A DNA stretch of 64,000 nt from Caulobacter endophyticus (GTDB lineage: Bacteria; Pseudomonadota; Alphaproteobacteria; Caulobacterales; Caulobacteraceae), in assembly GCF_003116815.1 (NCBI RefSeq), contig NZ_QDKQ01000076.1, positions 22,232 to 86,231 of the forward strand, in the 5' to 3' direction. Below, piece by piece: positions 32,558 to 41,139 of this stretch. The notes below the pieces were generated by a model. That model made no database searches. It saw nothing but the letters and a program-made list of their open reading frames with translations, and had not been told where the DNA came from. The translations under genes and the position numbers were made by a program. Each line of letters starts with the position of its first letter. Position 1 is the stretch's first letter.

Positions 32558-34006
32558 ATGACTGAAGAAACCGATCCGCAAGCCCCGCTCGACCTGGACG
32601 CCCCCGTGGACACCGTTGGGGAAGCCACGGAAGAGGCCGCCATCGAGATCGTGACGGAAACCGCTGAGGTCGCCATCGAGGGCGACGCCGGCGACGAAGA
32701 CGACAACTCCGAGATCACGGCGGCCATCGCCGCCATGGGCCTGACGCGCATGTCGCTGCAGGAACTGAAGGAAAAGTCCCCGGCCGACCTGCTGGCGTTC
32801 GCCGAGACCTTCGAGGTCGAGAACGCCAACTCCATGCGCAAGCAGGACATGATGTTCGCCATCCTGAAGACCCTCGCCGAGGAAGGCGTGGAGATCTTCG
32901 GTTCGGGCACCATGGAAGTGCTGCAGGACGGCTTCGGCTTCCTGCGCTCGCCGGAAGCCAACTACCTGCCGGGTCCGGACGACATCTACGTGTCGCCCTC
33001 GCAGATCCGCAAGTTTGGCCTGCGCACCGGCGACAGCGTCGAGGGCGCGATCCGCTCGCCGCGCGAGGGCGAGCGTTATTTCGCCCTGACCAGTGTCTCG
33101 AAGATCAACTTCGAAAGCCCCGACAACGTGCGCCACAAGGTGCACTTCGACAACCTGACGCCGCTCTATCCTGAAGAGCGCCTGAACATGGAACTGCCCG
33201 ACCCGACCATCAAGGACCGCTCGGGCCGCGTCATCGACATCGTAGCCCCGCTCGGCAAAGGCCAGCGCTGCCTGATCGTCGCCCCGCCGCGCGTGGGTAA
33301 GACGGTGATGCTGCAGAACATCGCCAAGTCGATCGAGACCAACCACCCCGAGTGCTATCTGATCGTCCTGCTGATCGACGAGCGCCCGGAAGAAGTCACC
33401 GACATGCAGCGCACGGTGAAGGGCGAGGTCATCGCCTCGACCTTCGACGAGCCGGCCACTCGCCACGTGCAGGTCGCCGAAATGGTCATCGAAAAGGCCA
33501 AGCGCCTGGTCGAGCACAAGCGCGACGTCGTCATCCTGCTGGACTCGGTCACGCGTCTGGGCCGCGCCTACAACACCACCGTCCCGTCGTCGGGCAAGGT
33601 GCTGACCGGCGGTGTCGACGCCAACGCCCTGCAGCGCCCCAAGCGCTTCTTCGGCGCCGCGCGTAACGTGGAAGAAGGCGGCTCGCTGTCGATCATCGCC
33701 ACGGCCCTGATCGACACCGGAAGCCGCATGGACGAAGTCATCTTCGAAGAGTTCAAGGGCACCGGTAACTCGGAAATCGTCCTCGACCGCAAGGTGGCCG
33801 ACAAGCGCATCTTCCCGGCCATCGACGTGCTCAAGTCGGGCACCCGCAAGGAAGAGCTCATCACCCCGCGCGACCAGCTGCAGAAGACCTACGTGCTGCG
33901 CCGCATCCTCAACCCGATGGGCGCGTCGGACGCCATCGAGTTCCTGCTCGACAAGCTGCGCCAGTCGAAGACGAACGGCGATTTCTTCCAGAGCATGAAT
34001 ACTTAA
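32558..34006 (+). CDS. rho: Transcription termination factor Rho
   Basis: A hexameric RNA-dependent ATPase/helicase that ends transcription. It is 482 aa, longer than the ~420-aa E. coli protein because of an acidic N-terminal extension of about 55 residues. The cold-shock-like primary RNA site contains LQDGFGFLRSP, followed by the connector, Walker A (APPRVGKTVMLQ), Walker B (VVILLDSVTRLGRAYN) and the R-loop region GNSEIVLDRKVADKRIFPAID. A strong terminator follows, overlapping a parS region. Confidence 0.97.
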   Translation: MTEETDPQAPLDLDAPVDTVGEATEEAAIEIVTETAEVAIEGDAGDEDDNSEITAAIAAMGLTRMSLQELKEKSPADLLAFAETFEVENANSMRKQDMMFAILKTLAEEGVEIFGSGTMEVLQDGFGFLRSPEANYLPGPDDIYVSPSQIRKFGLRTGDSVEGAIRSPREGERYFALTSVSKINFESPDNVRHKVHFDNLTPLYPEERLNMELPDPTIKDRSGRVIDIVAPLGKGQRCLIVAPPRVGKTVMLQNIAKSIETNHPECYLIVLLIDERPEEVTDMQRTVKGEVIASTFDEPATRHVQVAEMVIEKAKRLVEHKRDVVILLDSVTRLGRAYNTTVPSSGKVLTGGVDANALQRPKRFFGAARNVEEGGSLSIIATALIDTGSRMDEVIFEEFKGTGNSEIVLDRKVADKRIFPAIDVLKSGTRKEELITPRDQLQKTYVLRRILNPMGASDAIEFLLDKLRQSKTNGDFFQSMNT

Positions 34007-34012
34007 GCTTGG

Positions 34013-34028
34013 TGTTTCACGTGAAACA
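34013..34028. promoter_or_regulatory. parS site 1 (downstream of rho)
   Basis: A perfect 16-bp palindrome TGTTTCACGTGAAACA, matching the ParB centromere consensus. It lies 7 nt past the rho stop. Confidence 0.9.
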
Positions 34029-34032
34029 CGAG

Positions 34033-34063
34033 AAAGGCCCCGGAGCGATCCGGGGCCTTTTTT
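34033..34063 (+). terminator. Rho-independent terminator of rho
   Basis: AAAGGCCCCGGA (34033-34044), loop GCGA, then TCCGGGGCCTTT (34049-34060) with six T residues (34058-34063). A perfect 12-bp stem. Confidence 0.9.
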
Positions 34064-34084
34064 GTTGGTCGGCGGTGATCAGAT

Positions 34085-34181
34085 CCTCCCCCTTGGGGGA
34101 GGTGGCCCGGAGGGCCGGAGGGGGACTTCCACCGTCGGCGTCGCCCCCTCAGTCGCTCCGCGACAGCTCCCCCAGGGGAGC
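34085..34181. repeat. Pair of palindromic intergenic repeat units in opposite orientation
   Basis: Unit 34085-34124 (CCTCCCCC-TT-GGGGGAGG then GGCCC-GGA-GGGCC) faces unit 34144-34181 (GTCGC-TCC-GCGAC then GCTCCCC-CAG-GGGAGC). The second unit abuts the quinone reductase stop codon. The arrangement resembles the pair at 4225-4355. Confidence 0.7.
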
Positions 34182-34183
34182 AT

Positions 34184-35149
34184 TTAGGGCACCAGCACCG
34201 TCGCCCCGGTCGTCTTCCGCCCCTCCAGCGCCTCATGCGCCGCCCGAGCCTCCGCCAGCGGGAAGCGCTGGCCGATCTCGATCTTCACCGCGCCCGAGGC
34301 CAGGACCTCGAACAGGGCCGCAGCGCTCTCGTCGAGCTCGTCCGTCGTGACGATGTAGTCGAACAGGCGAGGGCGGGTGATGAAGGCCGACTTGGCGCCC
34401 AGCTCCAGCGGCGCGAAGGGCGGGACGGGGCCTGAGGCGTTGCCATAGGTGACCAGCACGCCGCGACGCCCCAGGCTCTTGAGGCTGCCCTGGAAGGTGT
34501 CCTTGCCGACGCCGTCAAAGACGACCGGCACGCCGGCCCCGCCGGTGATCTCGTCCACCCGGGCAGCGACGTCCTCGCGATCATAGAGGATCACGTGATC
34601 GGCGCCGAGGTCGCGAACGATCTGCGCCTTGGCTTCCGAACCGACCGTGGCGATGACGCTGGCGCCCAGGGCCTTGATCCATTGGACCAGGATCTGGCCG
34701 ACCCCGCCGGCGGCCGCGTGGACCAGCACCGTCTGGCCGGCTTGTACCGGGAAGCAGCGGCGGACCAGGAACTCGGCCGTCATGCCCTTGAGCAGCGCGG
34801 CGGCGGCGACCTCCAGCTCGACTCGCTCTGGCGCCTTCACCGCCCGATCGGCCGGAACCACCGAGGCCTGCGCATAGGCGCCCATCGTGCCGTTGTAGGC
34901 GACGCGGTCGCCGACGGCGAAGCGGGTGACCCCCTCGCCGACGGCCTCCACGTGACCGGCGGCTTCCAGGCCCAGCACCTGCGGGTACTTCACCGGATAG
35001 AGGCCTGAACGGTGATAGGTGTCGATGAAGTTCAGGCCGACGGCCGCATGGCGGATGAGAATCTGGCCGGGGCCGGGGGAGGGAAGGTCGCGCTCTACGA
35101 CCTCCAGCACTTCCGGCCCGCCCGCGGCCTTGGCTTCGACGGCCAGCAT
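34184..35149 (-). CDS. NADPH:quinone oxidoreductase (zinc-independent MDR family)
   Basis: A 321-aa medium-chain reductase. It begins MLAVEAKAAGGPEVLEVVE, with the quinone oxidoreductase signature LNFIDTYHRSGLYP. The Rossmann segment VLVHAAAGGVGQILVQW binds NADPH. The structural and catalytic zinc Cys/His sets are absent, as in the QOR subfamily. ATG 35149 overlaps the stop of the dienelactone hydrolase gene (TGATG), so the two are translationally coupled. The physiological acceptor is unknown. Confidence 0.92.
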   Translation of the reverse strand: MLAVEAKAAGGPEVLEVVERDLPSPGPGQILIRHAAVGLNFIDTYHRSGLYPVKYPQVLGLEAAGHVEAVGEGVTRFAVGDRVAYNGTMGAYAQASVVPADRAVKAPERVELEVAAAALLKGMTAEFLVRRCFPVQAGQTVLVHAAAGGVGQILVQWIKALGASVIATVGSEAKAQIVRDLGADHVILYDREDVAARVDEITGGAGVPVVFDGVGKDTFQGSLKSLGRRGVLVTYGNASGPVPPFAPLELGAKSAFITRPRLFDYIVTTDELDESAAALFEVLASGAVKIEIGQRFPLAEARAAHEALEGRKTTGATVLVP

Positions 35150-35841
35150 CAAGCGAGGGCCTTCTTGAAGAAGGCCAGGCTGCGGCCGTTGGCGAGGGAC
35201 GCATCGGCGGCGTCATAGTGCTCGCCGCCTTCGCGGGCGAAGGCGTGGTCCCGGCCGGCATAGGTATGAAGGGTGATCTGCGGATGATCCTTCAGCGCCG
35301 CGAAGATCACCTGCTGGGCTTCCTTGGGCACGAACTGGTCTTCCTCGGCCACGTGCAGCAGCAGGGGCTTCTCCAGCTTCTCGGCCTCGCCGACGTGCTT
35401 CTCCAGGCCGACGCCGTAATAGGAGACCGCCGCGTCGGCGTCGGTGCGGGTGGCCGTCAGGAAGGCCAGCAGGCCGCCCAGGCAGTAGCCGACCGCGCCG
35501 ACCTTGCCCGACGAAAGCGGACGGATGGCGTCGATCGTGGCGTCGATATCGGCCACGCCGGCGTCCACGTCGAAGGCATTGAACAGTTCGAAGGCCTTCT
35601 TCCACTCGGCTTCCGACTTGTCGGTGATGTCGATGCCGGGCTCGATCCGCCAGAAGAGGTCGGGGCAGACGGCCAGGAAGCCTTCGCCGGCGAGCTTGTC
35701 GCAGATGTCGCGCATCACCTGGTTGACGCCGAAGATCTCCTGGATGACGACGACGGCCGGCGGATTGTCTCCCGTGGCGGGACGCGCCACATAGGCCGAG
35801 AAGTCGCCATCGGGCGTGTTGATCGTGAGGGTCTCGCTCAT
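35149..35841 (-). CDS. Dienelactone hydrolase family protein
   Basis: A 230-aa alpha/beta hydrolase of the DLH family. The catalytic Cys is in VGYCLGGLLAF, the Asp in AEEDQFVP and the His in RDHAFAREGG. The opening IQEIFGVN motif is typical. Classical members open dienelactones in chloroaromatic degradation, but most chromosomal copies have unknown esters as substrates. I chose ATG 35841 (MSETL) because GGAGAG lies just upstream. Confidence 0.9.
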   Translation of the reverse strand: MSETLTINTPDGDFSAYVARPATGDNPPAVVVIQEIFGVNQVMRDICDKLAGEGFLAVCPDLFWRIEPGIDITDKSEAEWKKAFELFNAFDVDAGVADIDATIDAIRPLSSGKVGAVGYCLGGLLAFLTATRTDADAAVSYYGVGLEKHVGEAEKLEKPLLLHVAEEDQFVPKEAQQVIFAALKDHPQITLHTYAGRDHAFAREGGEHYDAADASLANGRSLAFFKKALA

Positions 35842-35956
35842 GGGGCTCTCCACATACAATAAGCCGTCGATGGGACTTTCGACCGAAGCGCTCTAACCTG
35901 CCCCGAGCAGTGCGCGGCGTCACAATCTCGTGGCCTGCCGCCAGGGAACTTTTTCG

Positions 35957-36202
35957 ATGAAGATGACGATCGAGATCGACTGCACCCCGGTCGAGGCGCG
36001 GGCCTTCCTGGGCCTGCCCGACGTAAGCGGATTGAACGACCATCTCGTGAAAGAGATGCAGGCGCGCATGGACGCCAACATGGCGATGCTCGCGCCCGAG
36101 GAACTGATGAAGAACTGGATGGCGTTCGGGGCCGGCGCCCAGGACAGCTTCCGCAAGCTGATGACGGCTGCGGCCGGAGCGGCGGTCGGCAAGCGCGACT
36201 GA
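35957..36202 (+). CDS. DUF6489-like small conserved protein
   Basis: An 81-aa soluble protein starting MKMTIEIDCTPVEARAFLGLPDV, with helices PVEARAFLG and LNDHLVKEMQARMDANMAML and an Ala/Gly-rich end. This pattern matches the small alphaproteobacterial family next to mnmE (DUF6489, from memory). It may be related to phasin-like helical proteins, but the function is unknown. Its stop is 4 nt before the mnmE ATG, so they are in one operon. An upstream start at 35930 is less likely. Confidence 0.75.
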   Translation: MKMTIEIDCTPVEARAFLGLPDVSGLNDHLVKEMQARMDANMAMLAPEELMKNWMAFGAGAQDSFRKLMTAAAGAAVGKRD

Positions 36203-36206
36203 TCTG

Positions 36207-37544
36207 ATGGCCGATACGATCTATGCGCCGGCCACGGCGGCCGGTCGCGCCGCCGTGGCGGTGATCCGCGTCTCGGGTCCGGCCAGCGGCGAGGCGGTGC
36301 GGGCCCTCACGGGAAACCTGCCCAAGACGCGCCAGGCCGTGCTTCGCACCCTGCGCCATGACGGCGTCGCGCTTGACGACGCGCTGGTGCTCTGGTTCCG
36401 GGGGCCGGCCAGCTACACCGGCGAGGACGCGGCCGAGTTTCACGTGCACGGGGGCAGGGCGGTCGTGGAGGCCCTGCTCGGCGCCCTGTCGGCCCTCGGC
36501 CTGCGCCTGGCCGAACCGGGCGAGTTCACTCGCCGGGCCTTCCAGCACGGCAAGCTCGACCTGGCTCAGGCCGAGGCCGTGGGCGACCTGATCGACGCCG
36601 AGACCGAAGGCCAGCGCAAGCAGGCGCTGGGACAACTGGGCGGCGCCTTGGGCCGTCGCTACGACGCTTGGCGCGATCTGCTGGTCCAGTCGCTGGCCAT
36701 GCTGGAGGCCGCCGTCGACTTCCCCGACGAGGAACTGCCTGAGGACGTGGCTGCGCGGGCCCGCCCTGGCCTGGAGACGCTGAAGACCGAGATCGACGCC
36801 GCGCTGGCCGACGTTGCCCGTGGTCGCCGGGTGCGCGATGGCTTCCGCATCGCCCTGGTCGGCGCGCCCAATGCCGGCAAGAGCACCTTGCTCAATGCGC
36901 TGGCCGAGCGTGACGCCGCCATCGTCACCGCCACGCCGGGCACCACGCGTGACGTGATCGAGGTCCCGCTGGTGCTTGGCGGCTACAAGGCGCTGCTGGC
37001 CGATACGGCTGGAATCCGCGAAACGGTGGACGATATCGAGGCTGAGGGCGTGCGCCGGGCGCGGGTCTGGGCGCAGGAGGCGGACCTGCGTCTCTGGGTC
37101 GTCGATGCTGGCGAGTTTCACGTGAAACATTCCGAACATCACGAAATCGTCCGCCCCGGCGACTGGTTGGTGATCAACAAGATCGACCTGGTAGAGCCGG
37201 CTGCCGTTGCGGCCATACGCGCGCAGACGGCGTTGCTTGGATTGCACGTGGTGGCGCTGTCGGCGCGGGAACAGGGGGCCGGGCCTATTCGCGCCGCTCT
37301 GACCGATCACGTGGTCGACGCCCTTTCTGGCGCAGAGTTTCCGGCAGCCACCCGCATCCGCCACGCCGAACGTCTTGGGGAGGCGAGGGCATTCCTTCAG
37401 CGCGCCTTAGCCGAAACAAGCGACGTGGAACTGGCTGCAGAGGATGTTCGCCTGGCTTCCCGTGCCCTTTCGCGGATTACAGGCCGCATCGATCCGGAGG
37501 ACGTGCTTGATCGTGTCTTTTCAAGCTTCTGCATAGGGAAGTGA
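36207..37544 (+). CDS. mnmE: tRNA modification GTPase MnmE
   Basis: With MnmG it installs the 5-carboxymethylaminomethyl group on wobble uridine 34 of certain tRNAs. The N-terminal folate-binding domain starts DTIYAPATAAGRAAVAVIRVSG. The G domain has GAPNAGKSTLLNAL (G1), TPGTTRD (G2), DTAGI (G3) and NKID (G4). The C-terminal CIGK carries the catalytic Cys. The 445-aa length is normal. A parS site lies inside the G domain, where it is read as EFHVKH. Confidence 0.96.
   Translation: MADTIYAPATAAGRAAVAVIRVSGPASGEAVRALTGNLPKTRQAVLRTLRHDGVALDDALVLWFRGPASYTGEDAAEFHVHGGRAVVEALLGALSALGLRLAEPGEFTRRAFQHGKLDLAQAEAVGDLIDAETEGQRKQALGQLGGALGRRYDAWRDLLVQSLAMLEAAVDFPDEELPEDVAARARPGLETLKTEIDAALADVARGRRVRDGFRIALVGAPNAGKSTLLNALAERDAAIVTATPGTTRDVIEVPLVLGGYKALLADTAGIRETVDDIEAEGVRRARVWAQEADLRLWVVDAGEFHVKHSEHHEIVRPGDWLVINKIDLVEPAAVAAIRAQTALLGLHVVALSAREQGAGPIRAALTDHVVDALSGAEFPAATRIRHAERLGEARAFLQRALAETSDVELAAEDVRLASRALSRITGRIDPEDVLDRVFSSFCIGK
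37114..37129. promoter_or_regulatory. parS site 2 (inside mnmE)
   Basis: AGTTTCACGTGAAACA, a one-mismatch parS within the mnmE coding region between the G3 and G4 motifs. The site adds a short insertion (EFHVKHSEHHE) to the protein. Confidence 0.85.
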
Positions 37545-37545
37545 A

Positions 37546-37561
37546 TGTTTCACGTGGAACA
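37546..37561. promoter_or_regulatory. parS site 3 (after mnmE)
   Basis: TGTTTCACGTGGAACA starts 2 nt past the mnmE stop. One base pair is unsymmetrical (T against G). Confidence 0.88.
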
Positions 37562-37604
37562 GGGTCTTGAACCGTCCACAGCCTGACCACAGATACGCGC
37601 ACCG

Positions 37605-37620
37605 CGTTTCACGTGAAACG
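37605..37620. promoter_or_regulatory. parS site 4 (upstream of mnmG)
   Basis: CGTTTCACGTGAAACG, extended to an 18-bp palindrome by flanking G and C. It lies 44 bp from parS site 3. Confidence 0.85.
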
Positions 37621-37674
37621 CACCGAACTCGACTCGCCCACAGGGCGGCTTGAAGCTATAAGTCAGGAACGCCC

Positions 37675-37694
37675 CCGCAGCGCCGGGGGCGTTC
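37675..37694 (+). terminator. Hairpin upstream of mnmG
   Basis: CCCCCG-CAGCG-CCGGGGG (from about 37673) forms a short GC-rich stem before the mnmG start, followed by CGTTCC rather than a T-run. It could be a weak terminator of mnmE or a leader element. Confidence 0.3.
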
Positions 37695-37715
37695 CGCATT
37701 GAGGCGCGTTTCTCC

Positions 37716-39584
37716 TTGTCCAGCTCTTCGCCCCAGTCCTGGGACGTCATTGTCATCGGCGGCGGTCATGCCGGTTGTGAAGCCGCGGCGGCCTCCGCAC
37801 GCACCGGTGCGCGCACCCTGCTGCTGACCCATAAACGTGAAACCGTCGGCGAGATGTCGTGCAACCCGGCCATCGGCGGCCTGGGCAAGGGCCACCTGGT
37901 GCGCGAGATCGACGCCCTGGACGGCCTCATGGGTCGCATGGCCGACAAGGCCGGCATCCAGTTCCGGATGCTGAACCGCTCCAAGGGCCCGGCCGTCCGC
38001 GGCCCGCGTTCGCAGATCGACCGCAAGCTCTATCGGCAGGCCATGCAGGCCGAGCTGTTCGCCTATCCCAATCTCGATGTGATTGCCGCCGCCGCCGAAG
38101 ACCTGGTCGTCGAGGATGGCCACGTGGCCGGCGCGCTGGACGGGGAGGGGAGGGTTTATCGCGCCCCCAAGGTCGTGCTGACCACCGGCACCTTCCTCAA
38201 GGGCGTCATCCACCAGGGCGAGACCCGGATCCCGGCCGGCCGCGTCGGCGATCAGCCGTCCATCGGCCTGTCGGATCGTCTCTACGGCCTGGGCTTCGAT
38301 ATGGGCCGCCTGAAGACCGGCACGCCCGCCCGTCTGGACGGCAAGACCATCGCCTGGGATCGCCTCGACATGCAGGCGGCCGACGAAGAGCCCGTGCCCT
38401 TCTCGTTCCTCAACGACAGGATCGACGTGCCGCAGATCCGTTGCGGCATCACCTTCACGACCGAGGAAACCCACAGGATCATCGCCGATCGCCTGGGCGA
38501 ATCCGCCGTCTATGGCGGCCGCGCCACGGGGATCGGCCCGCGCTACTGTCCGTCGATCGAGGACAAGGTCGTCCGCTTCGCCGACAAGACCAGCCATCAG
38601 GTGTTCCTGGAGCCTGAAGGCCTGGACGACGACACGGTCTATCCGAACGGCGTCTCGACCTCGGTCTCGGCCGAAACCCAGCTCCTGTTCCTGCGCACCA
38701 TCCCCGGCCTCGAGGCCGTGGAAGTGATCCGCTACGGCTATGCGATCGAGTACGACTACGTCGATCCGCGCGAGCTCTACGCCACGCTGGAGGCCAAGCG
38801 CCTGCCAGGCCTCTATCTGGCCGGCCAGATCAACGGCACCACGGGCTATGAAGAGGCCGGCGCCCAGGGCCTGGTCGCCGGCATGAACGCGGCGCTCTCC
38901 GCCTTGGGTAAGGAGCCGGCCGTCTTCGCGCGCGACGAGGCCTATATCGGCGTGATGATCGACGATCTCGTCACCCGTGGCGTGACCGAGCCCTATCGCA
39001 TGTTCACCAGCCGGGCCGAGTTCCGCCTCACCCTGCGCGCCGACAACGCCGACCAGCGCCTGACCGAACGCGGCGTGCAGCTGGGCGTCGTGGGCGAGGT
39101 TCGCGCCGGCGCCTGGGCCGCCAAGAAGGCCGAGCTGGACGCCGTCCGCGCCCGCGCCCGCACCCTGAACATGACCCCGGCCGAGGCCGTCAAGGCCGGC
39201 TTCAAGGTCAATGCCGACGGCCAGCGTCGCGACGTCCTGGCCATGCTGGCCTATCCTGACGTTGGCCTGGACGACCTCGTCCGCGTGTGGCCCGAGATCG
39301 CCGATTGGAGCCCGATGGCCCGCGAGCAGATCGAGATCGAGGCGGCCTATGCCGGCTATCTCGATCGCCAGCGCGCCGACGCGGAATCCCTTCGCAAGGA
39401 CGAGGACCTGCGCCTGCCGGCCGACCTCGACTATCGCGACATCGGCAGCCTGTCCAACGAGGTGCGCGAGAAGCTGATCCGGGTGAAGCCCCTGACGCTG
39501 GGCCAGGCGGCCCGCATCGAAGGCGTCACCCCCGGCGCCCTGACGGCCCTGCTGGCCCACGTGCGACGGGGCCGGGCCGCCTGA
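37716..39584 (+). CDS. mnmG: tRNA uridine 5-carboxymethylaminomethyl modification enzyme MnmG (GidA)
   Basis: FAD-dependent partner of MnmE in wobble uridine modification. The dinucleotide-binding VIVIGGGHAGCEAA is near residues 10-25, followed by the GidA signatures GPAVRGPRSQIDR and GYEEAGAQGL and by the C-terminal tRNA-binding helical domain. The length is 622 aa. The start is TTG 37716; the family begins just before this FAD motif. rsmG starts within its stop codon. It could be transcribed from the parS-containing gap. Confidence 0.95.
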   Translation: MSSSSPQSWDVIVIGGGHAGCEAAAASARTGARTLLLTHKRETVGEMSCNPAIGGLGKGHLVREIDALDGLMGRMADKAGIQFRMLNRSKGPAVRGPRSQIDRKLYRQAMQAELFAYPNLDVIAAAAEDLVVEDGHVAGALDGEGRVYRAPKVVLTTGTFLKGVIHQGETRIPAGRVGDQPSIGLSDRLYGLGFDMGRLKTGTPARLDGKTIAWDRLDMQAADEEPVPFSFLNDRIDVPQIRCGITFTTEETHRIIADRLGESAVYGGRATGIGPRYCPSIEDKVVRFADKTSHQVFLEPEGLDDDTVYPNGVSTSVSAETQLLFLRTIPGLEAVEVIRYGYAIEYDYVDPRELYATLEAKRLPGLYLAGQINGTTGYEEAGAQGLVAGMNAALSALGKEPAVFARDEAYIGVMIDDLVTRGVTEPYRMFTSRAEFRLTLRADNADQRLTERGVQLGVVGEVRAGAWAAKKAELDAVRARARTLNMTPAEAVKAGFKVNADGQRRDVLAMLAYPDVGLDDLVRVWPEIADWSPMAREQIEIEAAYAGYLDRQRADAESLRKDEDLRLPADLDYRDIGSLSNEVREKLIRVKPLTLGQAARIEGVTPGALTALLAHVRRGRAA

Positions 39585-40249
39585 TGGCTCAAGCCGCTCC
39601 TGAACTCGTCATCGAAACGCTCGACCCGGTCGACGCCGCAGCCTTCCAGAGGCTGACGGGGGCGACCGACGCGCAGGTCGCCGACCTGGCGCGCTACAAG
39701 GACCTGCTGGCCGAGTGGAACGAGGTGATGAACCTCGTCGGCCCGGCCTCGATGGCGGCCTACTGGAACCGCCATGCCTGGGACAGCGCCCAGCTGCTCA
39801 CCTTCGCGCCGCAGGCCAAGGTCTGGGCCGATCTGGGAGCCGGTGCGGGCCTGCCGGGCGTGGTGCTGGCCATCCTGCTTAAGGGCGTGCCGGGGGCCAA
39901 GGTCCACCTCGTCGAGAGCATGGCCAAGCGCTGCCGCTTTCTCGACGCCGTCTGCCGCGAGCTCGATCTGCCGGTCGAGATCCACAACGCCCGCGCCGAG
40001 AGCCTGGACCTGAAGGTCCAGGTGGTCACCGCCCGGGCCTGTGCGCCGATGCCGCGCCTGCTGGAATACTCGCAACGCTATTTCAAGCGCGGCGCGGTCG
40101 CCTGGTTCCTGAAGGGCCAGGAGGTCGCCGCCGAGATCGCCGAAGCCGAGAAGACCTGGAAGTTCGAGTCGGACGTGCGGAGCTCCAAGAGCGATCCGCG
40201 CGGCCATGTCGTGCAAATCAAGGGGCTGAGCCGTGTCCGCAAAGTCTGA
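39584..40249 (+). CDS. rsmG: 16S rRNA (guanine527-N7)-methyltransferase
   Basis: A SAM-dependent methyltransferase that modifies G527 in 16S rRNA; its loss gives low-level streptomycin resistance in other bacteria. The family core includes LLAEWNEVMNLV, WADLGAGAGLPGVVLAI (SAM loop) and VHLVESMAKRCRFLDAV. ATG 39584 overlaps the mnmG stop (TGATG) and gives 221 aa. parA starts 17 nt before its end. Confidence 0.95.
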   Translation: MAQAAPELVIETLDPVDAAAFQRLTGATDAQVADLARYKDLLAEWNEVMNLVGPASMAAYWNRHAWDSAQLLTFAPQAKVWADLGAGAGLPGVVLAILLKGVPGAKVHLVESMAKRCRFLDAVCRELDLPVEIHNARAESLDLKVQVVTARACAPMPRLLEYSQRYFKRGAVAWFLKGQEVAAEIAEAEKTWKFESDVRSSKSDPRGHVVQIKGLSRVRKV

Positions 40250-41039
40250 GCTGAGAGTCCTGGCCGTCGCCAACCAGAAGGGCGGGGTGGGCAAGACCAC
40301 CACGGCCATCAACCTGGGCACCGCCCTGGCCGCCTGTGGCGAGCGCGTGCTGCTGATCGACGCCGATCCGCAGGGCAACTGCTCCACGGGCCTGGGCATC
40401 GGTCGCCTGCAGCGCAAGAAGACGCTGTACGACGTGCTGATGGGCGAGGCCCCGGTGGTCGAGGCCGCCGTCCAGACCTCGCTGCCGGGCCTGGACGTGA
40501 TCCCGGCCGACGCCGACCTGTCGGGGGTCGAGCTGGAACTCGGCCAGGTTGCCCGCCGTTCCTACCGCCTGCGCGACGCCCTGGAGCCGCTGCGCGCCAA
40601 CGGCCCCTATACCTATGTGCTGATCGACTGCCCGCCGTCGCTGAACGTGCTGACGGTCAACGCCATGACCGCCGCCGACGCCGTGTTCGTGCCGCTGCAG
40701 TGCGAGTTCTTCGCCCTGGAAGGTCTGACCCAGTTGATCCGCACCATCGAGCGGGTGCGCGGCAGCCTGAATCCGCGGCTGGAAATCCAGGGCGTGGTGC
40801 TGACCATGTACGATCGCCGTAACAGCCTTTCGGAGCAGGTAGCCCGGGACGTGCGCGAGCACTTCGGCGACAAGGTGTACGACGCGGTCATACCGCGGAA
40901 CGTCCGGGTCTCGGAGGCGCCGTCCTTCGGCAAGCCGGTGCTGCTTTATGATCTCAAGTGCGCCGGCAGCCAGGCCTACCTGCGGCTGGCCCGTGAGGTG
41001 ATCAGCCGCGAGCGGGATCGACAGGCTCAGGCGGCCTGA
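40233..41039 (+). CDS. parA: Chromosome partitioning ATPase ParA
   Basis: A deviant-Walker ATPase that forms a nucleoid-bound gradient and moves the ParB-parS origin complex toward the new cell pole. The P-loop KGGVGKTTTAINLGTALA is near residues 14-30, the Walker A' Lys is present, and DADPQGN and LIDCPPSL follow. The length is 268 aa. The GTG start overlaps the end of rsmG by 17 nt. parB follows after 100 nt. Confidence 0.97.
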   Translation: MSAKSELRVLAVANQKGGVGKTTTAINLGTALAACGERVLLIDADPQGNCSTGLGIGRLQRKKTLYDVLMGEAPVVEAAVQTSLPGLDVIPADADLSGVELELGQVARRSYRLRDALEPLRANGPYTYVLIDCPPSLNVLTVNAMTAADAVFVPLQCEFFALEGLTQLIRTIERVRGSLNPRLEIQGVVLTMYDRRNSLSEQVARDVREHFGDKVYDAVIPRNVRVSEAPSFGKPVLLYDLKCAGSQAYLRLAREVISRERDRQAQAA

Positions 41040-41139
41040 TCCACAGGCCTACCCATTTGAGCCTCGACCTGAGGATACGGGTCGAAGTGACTATTGAAGT
41101 TGAAGTTTCGAGGAGACGGTCGTGGTCGGTGAAGCGGGG

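Noticed and set aside
36436..36451. AGTTTCACGTGCACGG in mnmE as a fifth parS
   Set aside because: Only the left half matches. The right half differs at several positions, and the codons encode the conserved EFHVHGG motif of MnmE.
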